Assembly (NCBI GenBank): GCA_007449985.2
Contig: VIIQ02000287.1
Span: forward strand, 1 to 64,000
DNA length: 64,000 bases
From: Desmodesmus armatus
Lineage: Eukaryota > Chlorophyta > Chlorophyceae > Sphaeropleales > Scenedesmaceae
Reading direction: 5' to 3'
Both the position numbers and the translations under genes were made by a program. The notes below the pieces were generated by a model. It made no database searches. It was not told where the DNA came from and saw only the letters and a program-made list of their open reading frames with translations. Below are positions 1 to 10,777 of this stretch, piece by piece (position 1 is the stretch's first letter; every line of letters starts with the position of its first letter).

Positions 1-110
1 AGTGTCGCTCCTCCTCCCCTCAGAGTCGCCTCAACAGCTCCCCTAACAGCAACAGCACCTCAACCCGACACCTCGTTCCCTCTTTCTTATCCCTTCAGCT
101 CGTTCTGCAC
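1..110 (-). repeat. Degenerate copy of the SEC8 exon end at 213-300
   Basis: Read on the minus strand, this stretch repeats the end of the neighbouring SEC8 exon: the segment encoding ATLRGGGAT is recognisable, but the reading frame just before it is broken by a stop. It lies downstream of the real donor at 212/211, as the 3'-end exon copies elsewhere in the window do. Real SEC8 exons must continue beyond the left edge. Confidence 0.6.
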
Positions 111-212
111 CACGCTGCACATATCCCCCACCCCCCACCCACCCACCCCGCCCACCCCCACACACCAACACACATGCCCCCACACCAGCCCCCAACACAT
201 GCATAAACTTAC

Positions 213-554
213 CTTGCCGCCCCTGCAGGTGTCGCTCCTCCTCCCCTCAGAGTCGCCCTGAGTAATTCCCCCAACAGCAGCAGCACCTCAGCCTGCATCT
301 CCTGCCAAAGGTGCGCGCACTGTGTCTTCAACAACCCAATCGGGGTTCTGCCAGTAGCCTTCGCCCACTCTAAACCCTGAATCGTCCCGGTGGCAAGGCC
401 ATTCGGCCCATACAACACACTGCTGCTGCCACTGCTGCCACCAGCCGCCGTCACTCCCAGACTGGCAGCAATGGCAGCAGCGTAAGTGACAGAGGAAGTT
501 GGCAGCAGACCGCTCTGCATTGACTGCAGTGCTGCAAGGGGGTCCAAAGCACCC

Positions 555-596
<42 letters not shown>

Positions 597-1857
597 GCGG
601 CAGCAGTGGCAGCAGTGCCGACAGCGTCGGCGGCTGCACCGCCGCCGCTGCTGCCGCTCCGGTGATGCTGCTGCTGCTGCTGCTTCAACTGCTGCAGGGC
701 TGCAGCTGAGTGTTGCGTGCCGCCGCCGCTACTGCTGCCAGCCGCCGGCGGCTGCTTGGTCCCACTGCTGCCACCCCTGCCGCCACTGCTGCCACTGCTG
801 CCGCCCTTGCTCCTGCTGCTGGTGGTGTGTGCAGTAGCGGTGTCTGTCATCTCTTGCAGCATCACCCCATATTGGCAAGTGCCTTCAGACATGCATCCAA
901 AACCGCTGACAGCAGCTGCTGTGCTGCCATTTGTGTGGCTGGGGGTACCGCCCATGCTTCCTTTGCTGCTGCTGCTGCTGCTGCTACTGAGGTGGGTTGC
1001 AAGGCACCCCCGCCCATGCCAAAGCGCACCGGGCTACTGCTGCTGCTGCTGCTGCTGAACCCTCCTGCAGTGAAGCGGCCGCCGAGCCTACTGCTGCTGC
1101 TGCTGCTGCTGCTGAAGGCGGCTATCTCTGCTAGCTGCTCTTGCTGCTGCACCCAGGACTCCAATACCCTGTGGCCGTTGGGGTTTGGTGGGATGAGGGC
1201 ATGTCAAATTGTGTGAGTCTCAGCACAGGGTGTACATGTACTACTCTGTGTGTGTGTGGGGGGGGGGTTGCAAGTAAAGCAGTTGATCTGGGGCCCTGTA
1301 AGTAATAAAGATTACTATATTATATAGTCTCATCGACTTGATTGTCACAATGACAGCAACACCCTGTGGTCATGTGTTTCAGTGTTTTTGAGGTAGCTTA
1401 TGTAGATGATCAACAGATGTGTGTGATGCAAAGCCAAGTAATTTTGCCATACAGTACGATCTGTATCAACAAACAAGTTAGTAAGGCAAGCAGTCCGTCA
1501 ACTATAATGTTGGCCCGTGGTTGAGGGTTTAGGATCTGGCCCTAGACCATGCACCCTAGTCTGTGCTTCTTACCTAAGCACCATTTGCCTCACTCCCGCC
1601 CTGGCATGCAGCAGCAGATACAGCTTGGCATCTTCCAACGCCTCCAGTGACATAAGACACGACACCAACTCAGCCACGGTCCCGGAAGCTGTTCCGGGAC
1701 CTGCGGTGACACCTCCTCCCGCTGCTGCTGCTGCTGCTGCTGGAACCCCGCCGCCACTGCTGCTTGCGGGGGTTGTGTTACTGCCGTTGGCTTGTAAAGC
1801 ATCCAAGACGTAGGAAGGCATGCTGCTGCTTGCCCCCTCTTGGCCAATCACGCCCCC

Positions 1858-1891
<34 letters not shown>

Positions 1892-2853
1892 GGTGCGAGC
1901 CTACTGCTGCTGCTGCTGCCACCGTAGCTGCCGCTGCTGCCAGGCGCTGCTGCTGCTGCTGCTGCTGCTGCCAGCTGTTGCTGTGTTGTGAGGAAGACTC
2001 TGCTGTGCAGCTCTTGCAGCAACTGGGCCTCGATCATGAGGGATATGGTGACCATGTCTGACTTCAGCTTGTGCGACGCGCCCACCTGTAGTGAAAGGGA
2101 ATCACAGTGTGTGTGTTTTTTGGGGGGGGGGGGGGGGGACGCTCTCACCATAGCTGTCAGCACCTGCCACCATGTCCGACCTCACTTGTGATAATGTCTG
2201 ACTTGAGCTTTTCCGGCATAACGACCCTGCCCGCCAACACCCCCCCCCCCCTCCGCGGGCAGCGCCGAGCGTCATCCTTTTCTGTCGCCCACTGCCCCCG
2301 CCCCTGTGCCCGGCAATCACCTGCGGCGCAATTAGCCCCCCCCCCCCCCCCCCTCCACCCCCCCGGGGGTCCCATTCAAGGACCCCCCCCCCTCCAGCCC
2401 GCCCCCAGCATTCACCTTTGCGATGCCGTCCTTGACCAGTTTGCTGCATGCCTCCATCAACAGAGACACAGCAGCGGACCAGTGCTGCAGCAACAACGAC
2501 AACAACACAGCAACATGCAAGCACACAAGTACAATTACTGCTGCTGCAGTCACATGGTTCAGCATCACTGTCCACCCTGCAGACCTTGCAGCTTGCCTGC
2601 TGACACTAGCCATGGTTTGTTATGCTGCTGGCCCTGTAGCAGAAGGGATGTCCGCCTTGCCCATCTTGCAGGCATTGTTGCTGCTGCTGATGTTGCTGCT
2701 GCTGCTGTCGCCACTATTGCTGCTGCTGGTCCTGCTGCACCTGCTGCTGCTGCTGCTGTTTACCCACCTTTGCTGCTGCTGCCTTGTCAATTGCCTCAGG
2801 TGCTGCTGTCGCTGCCGCTGCTGGCGGAGTGTCAGCTGCCCAATAAAATTGTC

Positions 2854-2885
<32 letters not shown>

Positions 2886-5468
2886 GATTGTCCACCCACC
2901 TTTGCTGCTGCTGCCTTGTCGATGGCCTCAGGTGCTGCTGCCACCAGTTGGATCCCATCAAGCAGCGCCAGGGAGGACTCAAGCGCCAAAGACTTGCGCC
3001 ACTGCAAGAATTGGGTAGGGTGCGGTAGTGGGGGGGGGGGGGCGTATAATGATGTGAGTGGTGATGGGAGGGCAAGGGGCCAAGAGTTGCCAAAGGAGGA
3101 CTCACGCGCCAAAAGGACTTTTGCCACTGCAACACAGAGCAGAGGAACAGTTGTGGGGGACGGGGGGTTGACTTTGTGACGGAGCGTTGGATGCTATCAA
3201 GCAGCGCCAGGGAGGACTCAAGCGCCAGTGACTTCCGCCACTGCAGGGGTTGGGTGAGAGTGGGTGCCAGCGGTAGGCCAACTGCGTAAGCCAATAGCTC
3301 AAGTGTGAACTCGCTCCTGCAGCCTCGAAGACACACCCCTCTTTGCCTTCCCTTCCCTGTCCCATCCCCAGGCACACACCTATCAACCTGCTGCAGTGTC
3401 CTTGACATTGCACTTCAGCCTCCAGCCTCCAAACTCACAAAGCAAATTTGGTGGTGGCGACAATGCAGCTCATGCAGCAAGTTGCCCCCTCTTGACCCTC
3501 CCTTCCCTCCCTCTGCCCCCCCCCCTCCCACCCCAACCCCCACCTGCTGCTGCAGTGTCCTTGACTGTGCACTCAGCTGCCTGCTGGCATCAGCTAAAGC
3601 CTTCTTCAGACCAACAACCTGCATGACACAGCACGGCAGCACAGCAGTGGGGCTATGCAGCTTCAGAACAGAAGCATCATTGGCATGACAAAAATGCTGT
3701 CAGTTATTGGCAACTTGAGATGTAATAAGCAGGCACTGCCAACCCCCATACCTAGTACGCCCCAGCCTGCAACTCCAACAGCAATCCATACCCCCCTTCC
3801 CCACCCTCTCCCAACTCCCGCCCCAATTTTGGGCTGAGCACTTCATACTCATAGTCCCACCTGGTCCTTAGCCTCCTGAAACAGCTGTAGTATTTGTGAA
3901 TAAGAGCCGTCTTCACACCCAACGCATCCCGCCCTTCAATCCAACATCATTCAAGATTACCCCACCCCCCCCATTCCCACCTTTCACCCCTTTCACCCCC
4001 CCCCCCTTCAAAAGGAGAACTTCACATAGAAACACATCGTCCTGGTCCTTTGCCTCCCCAAAACAGCTGCAGGATCTGTGCGTGAGAATCGTCTCCACAC
4101 CTAACACACCCCGCCCCTTCCACCCCAAAATCAGTCCAGCCCCCCCCCCCCCCCCCTATTCATCCCACCCCCCTCTGCCCGTCCCCCAAGGCAACCCCAC
4201 ATACAAACACACCCACCTGGCCCTTTGCCTCTCCAAAGAGCTGCAGGATCTGCAAGCTGAACCCGTCTTCACACTCAACACACCCTACCCCTTCAGCATC
4301 AACATCATTCCAGACCCCCCCTCTCCCCCCTTAATCCCCCTTCCACAGGAAGATCCCATCAGCAAGCACACCCACCTGGTCCTTTGCCTCTCCAAACAGC
4401 TGCAGGATCTGTGAGTAGTTCTGAATCGACTTGGCAAAGCCTGAGTGGTAGCCCTGGACCAACGCCTCAACCAACTCGGCAAGCACCTCCTCCTGGTCAC
4501 GCAGCTATGAGAGTGGGGACAACGATATGGAGAAGAGACGGAGGGCAGAAGGGTCAGTCAGTGTCATATACCTTTGGTTGCCTAAAGAAGGTAATTTGTG
4601 GCATTTGTGCCAGTAGAAACACCCACTCAAAGTGGTAGCCTTGGACCAACGCCTCAATCAACTCAGCTAGCACCTCCTCTTAATCACGCAGCTGCAAAAG
4701 TGGAGGGGGGGTGAAGGGGGGGCAAAAGGGTTAGTCAGTGTCACAAGCTTTCGGTATCCTGGTGGTACTTTGTGGCCTTTGTGCACCTCCTCTTGATCAC
4801 GCAGCTGCAACAGTGGGGAGGGGAGGGGGGGGGGGGGGTGGCAGAGCACAAGTACATCAGCTTCATCAGGGTGCAGTTACAAGAGGTCGGGTGTAGGACA
4901 TGAACCTCTACCAGCTCAGCAAGCACCTCTCACCCTAGGTGTCTAATTAACCCAGGTAGCTGCCAATTAGTTTTGTAGAAGGCAGTTGTATGTAGTGTTG
5001 ATAGGGTTCGGCAACTGAGCGGAATCAGCAAGCACCTCCTCCTGGTCACACAGCTGAGGGCAAGCCTGGCAGAAGGGCGGGCGAGCGCGTAGGGTGTGTG
5101 TGTGGGGGGGGGGGTAGGGTCCAGTATCGCACCCCAGCACTATTACCAACACACATAACAGCTGCCACACACACCTGTGCCACGAGTGATCGTGGATCTT
5201 CTGCTGTCAGTATCTCCACCACATGCTTGAGCGCGTAAAACTTTGGGTCCTTGAATTCAGCTGGCACCCGGGATAGCTCCTGATCAACCACACGCCAGTC
5301 AACTGCACTGCTGGCCTGATTAGACCCTGCTGCATAACGGTCCATGGTGCTGTTCCTGTTGCTGTGTTCGTCGGTGTTGCTGGTTCTGTTGCTGTTGCTG
5401 TTGCTGTTGCTGGTGTGCTTTGGCCTTATAGCTGGTGCTGGTGCTGAGCTGCTGACAGTGCACCACAC
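213..5468 (-). CDS. SEC8: Exocyst complex subunit SEC8 (EXOC4), N-terminal part, 3' end outside window
   Basis: SEC8 is a subunit of the octameric exocyst that tethers secretory vesicles to the plasma membrane. Minus-strand exons that splice in phase: 5468-5175 (ATG at 5468, or in-frame ATG at 5345), 4504-4376, 3618-3544, 3001-2900, 2484-2416, 2085-1574, 1168-213. The first exon carries FYALKHVVEILTAEDPRS; the second carries VQGYHSGFAKSIQNYSQIL, the conserved Sec8 N-terminal signature; the third holds VVGLKKALADASRQL and the fourth WRKSLALESSLALLD, both aligning with the Sec8 coiled-coil region. Exons 6 and 7 are swollen by Gln, Ala, Ser and Gly tracts from CAG-type repeats. Exon 7 changes frame at a CCCC run (868-871); one extra base would join the two frames. 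Truncated copies of several exons lie in the introns. Family assignment rests on remembered motif similarity. It is divergent from the ABC-F gene. Confidence 0.82.
2160..2225 (-). repeat. Partial copy of the SEC8 exon 6 5' part
   Basis: On the minus strand this carries KLKSDIIT, matching KLKSDMVT near the start of the real exon at 2085-1574. It sits in the intron upstream of that exon and ends near a poly-G (plus strand) run at about 2121-2138. It is a short, diverged copy. Confidence 0.5.
2765..2800 (-). repeat. Copy of the 3' end of the SEC8 exon at 3001-2900
   Basis: The minus strand repeats the end of the upstream exon, encoding a run of AAAK and followed by a GT donor-like GTGGGT, as at the true exon end at 2900. 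The surrounding CTG-rich intron is low complexity. The copy has no evident acceptor, so it would normally be skipped. Confidence 0.5.
3090..3417 (-). repeat. Tandem partial copies of two SEC8 exons
   Basis: Minus-strand copies at 3242-3190 and 3131-3090 repeat the 5' part of the real exon at 3001-2900 (WRKSLALESSLALLD), each preceded by a CAG acceptor. A copy at about 3417-3374 repeats the end of the exon at 3618-3544 (SRTLQQ). All are truncated and diverged, so only one version of each exon keeps both splice sites and the reading frame. Confidence 0.65.
3860..4265 (-). repeat. Repeated 3'-end copies of the SEC8 exon at 4504-4376
   Basis: Three truncated copies (about 4262-4217, 4090-4040 and 3905-3860) of the segment encoding QILQLFGEAKDQ lie downstream of the real exon on the minus strand, spaced about 170-180 bp apart. 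The first is still followed by a GTGGGTGTG donor, as at the real exon. C-runs on the plus strand (G-runs in the sense of the gene) separate them. Confidence 0.7.
4620..5056 (-). repeat. Four 5'-end copies of the SEC8 exon at 4504-4376
   Basis: Copies beginning near 5056, 4930, 4804 and 4695 repeat the segment encoding LRDQEEVLAELVEALVQGYH upstream of the real exon. The copy at 4695 has a stop (LRD followed by TAA) and loses the frame after YH; the one at 5056 diverges after EEVLA. C-runs in the sense strand precede several copies. They look like decayed tandem duplications of an acceptor/exon junction. Confidence 0.7.
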
Positions 5469-6082
5469 TGGGAGGTGTCCCTGCTTCTCAGGTGTATGAA
5501 CGAGTTGCTGCTGCCTCTCTAGGCTGAATCCCTACTAGCACTAGTCAATGTGATTGTGTTGGTTGGGAACTGCAACCAGAAAAAGCTGCCGGAGAGCACT
5601 GCTGATGCAGCTTCACAAGGATACTGCTGCATTGAAATGCCTGCAGACGCTCTGTCGAGCCAGACTGAAGGCAAAGGCTGCACGTGGGAGTATACATGGT
5701 ATTGCACTCATATAAACATAACGTACATATGTCTCCTGCCCTCTGTGGTGACTCAACCGGCTTGATCACTGATCTGTAAACCTGGCATCATGGATGGATG
5801 AGACAGACATACGTCCTTTTAAGGTCCAAGTCATTCCGACAGGCGCATGCGTCTCTCTTGACATACCCAAACCTGCATGCGCAAACCTAAAGGCGCAACC
5901 ATTACTAACCCGTCAACGGTCAGGCAACATGACGCCAATTGCGCCAGCTATCAACTTCGGAGATATCTTATGATTGCGTTGGTCAAGGTTGTGCGACGTC
6001 AAGGCGCGCAGACACACTCGAGCCACAACAGCAGCACCTCTGCACCGGTGCCTCATCCCACTCCGCACATCAGCTAGGCACA
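5469..6082. promoter_or_regulatory. Shared intergenic region between divergent SEC8 and ABC-F genes
   Basis: These 614 bp separate the outermost SEC8 ATG (5468, minus) from the ABC-F ATG (6083, plus), so both promoters and 5' UTRs probably lie here. A short AT-richer patch near 5690-5730 stands out from the surrounding GC-rich sequence. I see no unambiguous TATA box or repeated operator-like motif. Confidence 0.4.
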
Positions 6083-6891
6083 ATGTTACGCCATTCCGTG
6101 GCAAATTCTGCTTCAAGTTCTTTGGGTCGCAGCCGGGGTAGCAGCAGCTGTCAGGGAGGACACACAAGCGCTGCAAGCCCCCACCAGCGGTATCATGTGG
6201 TGGCCAGCCACTTACCCAGCAAGCATCTGGCACTGCTGTCAACACCAGCAGCAGCAAAAGGCGCTCTGAGCCAATCCAACAGCAATGACGTAACCCACTG
6301 CAGCAATAGCAGCGGCAGGAGAGGGGGCCGCGTTATTGCACACGCAGCAGCCACAGCCCTGGCGCCAACAGCAGCAACTCCTGCCCCCACGCAGCAGCAG
6401 GCAGCAGTAGACCCCATACCTCGTGGCGAGACAGCAGGCGCACTTATGATTCTGGAAGATGCCACGCTGCAGGTAAGTGGGATTCGGCTGCCTTGCTTGC
6501 TGGTGTGCTGTGCTGTGCTGCGCACTAGCAATTGCTACAGCAATGTGTAGTGTGCACTGTGCCCGTCTGCCAGCGGCCAAACCGGAGGACAAGTATGCAG
6601 TTTGCCTGCGCTGAAAGCACGTTTGTGCAGTCAATGTGCAGTGCAGCTTTTGCATGACCGATGTGACGCCTGTGTTGCTGCTTGCAGGCAGGAGAGAGGG
6701 ACCTGCTAGAAGACTCCGATTGGCGCATGATGCCGGGACACAGGGTGAGCGTCAGCGGGGGGGGGGGGGTTGAACCTACAGTCACAGTTATGATTGTAAT
6801 TATGGTTACAGGCACAGGTACAGCAGCCGGCAATGTCATTGAGCGGATCTTGCCTGCACACATGTATCATCAAGCAAGGCAACCCACTGGT

Positions 6892-6923
<32 letters not shown>

Positions 6924-9900
6924 GCTTGTTGGTGTAGTATGCCTGGACACAGGGTGAGTGTCAGCTGCTGTTTTTGCTTGGGCTCGGAATGGGGAAGGTG
7001 TGCATGTGAATGAACAGCGGACGGCTGCCCTCACTTTTCCCTGGCCCAACAACTTGTGTGGCACACACTTTGTCATGTACTACTGCACTCCCCCCCCCCC
7101 CCCCGCCCCAATGTAGGTTGGTCTGGTTGGTGCCAACGGTGCTGGCAAGAGCACACTGCTGAAAGCCATTGCAGGGCTGAGGGGGATTGACAGTGGGCGG
7201 CTGCTGGTGGCCCCCAATGTGGCAGTCGGCTACCTGGCCCAGACAGGTTGGTTAACGCTGATTCATTGCAATGCTGTGGCGCTGGTGCTGCTCTGTGACT
7301 AACCTTACAATTAGCTTGCATTATATGTACACAGTGCTGACGGTTCCCGAGAGTACCTTACCGTGCAATAGCACGATGCAAAATTATATACCGTCTACCA
7401 CATCCCCAGCCCAAAACCCTCCGAGGGTGACCCCTCACCTTCACGTGTGCTGTTATGATTGTTTGTTTTCATGACAGCGGTGTCTGGGTCCACCAAGACG
7501 GTGTATGAAGAGGCCCGGGGGGCCATGACAGCGCTGGCAGCAGCAGAGGCAGCAATGGAGGCAGCAGCGGCAGCAATGGAGGCGGGTGACGCCGCAGCAG
7601 CAGCAGCACTGGGTGACGCACAAGATGCATTCGAGGCAGCTGGGGGTTATGATGCTGACAGGCGCATCGGAGTGGTGCTGGACGGACTGGGATTCAGGTG
7701 AGTTGTTTGGGGGGGGGGGGGGAGGAGGGGGGGGGGGGCCGTGTGTGTGGGGGGGGGGGGGGCTGATGGGACTGGGAGTGCGACTGGTTGTGTGCTTCTG
7801 TGGCAGCTTGCATGCCTCTTGCGTATCTGCTGCTGAGGTGTGTCATGCTGTGCTGTGCTGGTTCGCGCCCAGCTGCGCTGTCTTTGAGTCATGTCATGTC
7901 GTGCTGTGCGGTGCTGTGCAGGCCTGAGCAGTGGGACTGGGGCTGCGATCGTTTCAGTGGCGGCTGGCAGATGCGCATCGCCCTTGCACGCCTGCTGCTA
8001 AGCCCTGCAGGGCAGGCAGCCACCAGCAGCAATGGTGGTGAGGCTGGTGGGGGGCTCCTGCTGCTGGACGAACCTACCAACCACCTTGACACAGCAGCTA
8101 TCAACTGGCTGGCTAGCTTCCTGGGTAAGCGAGGGGGGGAGGACGAAGCGGATTCTAAGGGGCGGAGAGGACGGGAGCAGGCATTACTGAGGTCAGAGGC
8201 AATAGTATGTCGGCAGTTGTCCTTCCTCTCACGCCTACAAAGCTGTTTGCAACTACAAGCTATTTTGCTCATTCGCCCTGTGCTGCCCCTAATGCCCCCC
8301 TTCCAACCACAGCCAACAGTGGGGGCAGCTTGATCCTGGTTTCCCACGACGAAGCACTCCTGAAGGGCGCATGCGACCGAATCACCGAAGTTCGGGGCAA
8401 GCGGCTGCACCACTATGTCGGTAACTACGACACATTTTTGCAGCAGCGTGAGGAGAGGGCGACACTTGCTGCTGCTACTGCTGCTAGCAAAGCAGCTGAG
8501 ATTGCGAGGCTGGAGGAATTCGTGACGCGGTTTGGGGCAAAAGCATCGAAGGCGTCGGAAGCACAGAGCAAACTCAAGGTGAGTAGAGTGTCTTGCGTCT
8601 TGTGTAAACGGAGGTGGGCAAGCGTGGGAGAGAGGGGGACCCCAGAGAAAGGATGGCACTAGAACGTAGTTTGGGGGGGGGGGGACACTGGCTGCCGCAG
8701 CGGCTACTGCTGCCAGCAAGGCGGCCGAGATAACATGTCTGCAAGAGTTTGTGACCCACTTTGGTGCGAAAGCCTCGCAGGCGTCAGAAGCGCAAAACAA
8801 GTCGAAGGTGGGGCCACAGACACTCTACCCACCTTCAACTTCCTTAGTGCTTCAGACAGCATACTCACTCACAATCACATGGGCCCCTTGCCCCCCCCCC
8901 CCCCGCAACTGCTTTTACACGTTTTGAGAGGGACTATCATAATGATGTTGAGGATCAACCAGACAGCCCCCCACTGACACACATGTGCGCTTTTCACTGC
9001 TGTCTGCAGTTGCTGGAGAAGCTGAAGCGTGAGGCAGCAGCAGCAGCAGACCCGGGTGTGACAGCAGCAGCCAGCGGCAGCGGCCCTGGTGACGCCCGTA
9101 AAGTGATGCTGAAGCTGCCGACCCCCCCACCCTGCTACTCTGACGTGCTGATTGTCAACGACCTGGCAGTTGGCTGGGGCAAAAGGCCAGGTGCGTGGGC
9201 GGCACAGTTTGAAGAAGGTGCTTTTTCGGTCCCTCAATCCCCCTCCACACCCCAGGCTATATTTTCCTCTCCCCTCCTCCCTTTGCCCTCAATGTTTGGT
9301 GGTAGCGGTCCCGGTGACGCGCGCAAAGTGATGCTGAAGCTGCCGACCCCCCCACCCTGCTACTCTGACGTGCTGATTGTGGAGAATCTGGCAGTTGGAT
9401 GGGGCACGCGCCCAGGTGCATGCCAGGCAAAGTGCTGAAAGTACCCCCCCCCCTTTTTTTTCTCTGGCAGTTGGATGGGGCACGCGCCCAGGTGCGTGCC
9501 AGGCAAAGTGCTGAAAGTACCCCCCCCCCTTTCTCTCTGGCTGTTGGGTGGGGCACACGCCCAGGTGCGTGCAGGCAAAGTGCTGCAGTCACCCCCCCCC
9601 CCCCCACACACACACAACCCACCCACAAACACACACCTCTTTGTGTGATCTTACGAGGTTATCCCTCCTCCTTTCACAAGCCTTCGTAGCCGAGTCCCCT
9701 AGTCTTCACGGTTGCCACCACAGCCTTAGGCATCACCACTCCTGACCTGTGTCCTCTGCTGCTACTGCTGTATATGCCCCCCCTGCTTGTCCACCCACAA
9801 CCAACCGCTGAGCAGCAGACGCACCGTCAACCGACGAAGCAGCAGTTCCCTCCCCTGTGCTGTCTTGGTAGTTGCTTCAGAGGCTTGCCGCCCCCGCACC

Positions 9901-10745
9901 CCCCCTTCCCCACCACCACCACTGACGCTAGGCCTACACCAACACCGCACAACCCGAGACATGACCCCACCCAACCTTTGCTCACTGTTGCTCCTGTCCT
10001 GCTGCCTGCTCGCCCCCCACCCTCAATCAACAGCCGCCGAAGCCACACTAGAAGCAGCAGCAGCAGCAACAGTTCCATCCCCGGTGCTGTCTGGTGTGAC
10101 GGCCACAGTGCGCAAGGGTCAGCGGGTGTTGGTGCTGGGGCCCAACGGGGCAGGGAAGTCTACTCTGCTGAAAGCTATGGCTGGGCGGCTGGAGCCCTGG
10201 GCGGGCAGCGTCAAGCAGGGAGAGGGAGTGCAGTTGGGTGAGTGGGGGGTTGGGGGGGAGGGAAGATGTTGTTGGGTCAGGGGCAGGGGGGGGGGGGGGC
10301 ACGCAGAAGGAGGGGCATGGAAGTCTACTCTGCTGAAAGCTATGGCAGGGCGGCTGGAGCCCTGGGCGGGCAGCGTCAAGCAGGGAGAGGGAGTGCAGTT
10401 GGGTAAGTCTGTCGAACATATGAAATGCATTCGGTTGTGTGTAGGGGTGGGAAGGGTGCTGGAGGGGGGGCAAGGGGGGGGGGGGGGGAGCCGAGCGTTT
10501 TCTAGGCTTGTTGGGGGGGGGGGGGGGGGAGTGCGGCAGGGGGGGCATGTGCGGAGGGCGATTGCAGCATGGCTGCAACACACTGCAGTCAAGGGTAGGC
10601 ATCTTGTCTTGACACTGCTTTTTCCACCCCACTGCTGCTGCCACATGCTGCTACTGACGCTCCGGATGCTGTTGCTGCTGCGGCTGCTGTTGCTGCTGTG
10701 GCTCCCACTGCTGGTGTTGTGACTGCTGCTTCTACTGACACTCGC

Positions 10746-10777
<32 letters not shown>

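Noticed and set aside
710..3018. Long plus-strand frames rich in Leu, Ala, Cys and Pro (for example 710-1216, 2107-3018)
   Set aside because: They are produced by CTG/CAG and C-runs opposite the SEC8 exons; they have no normal composition and SEC8 on the minus strand explains the region.
10048..10646. Minus-strand Pro-rich frames opposite the ABC-F gene
   Set aside because: They mirror coding sequence and G-runs of the ABC-F exons 8 and its copy.
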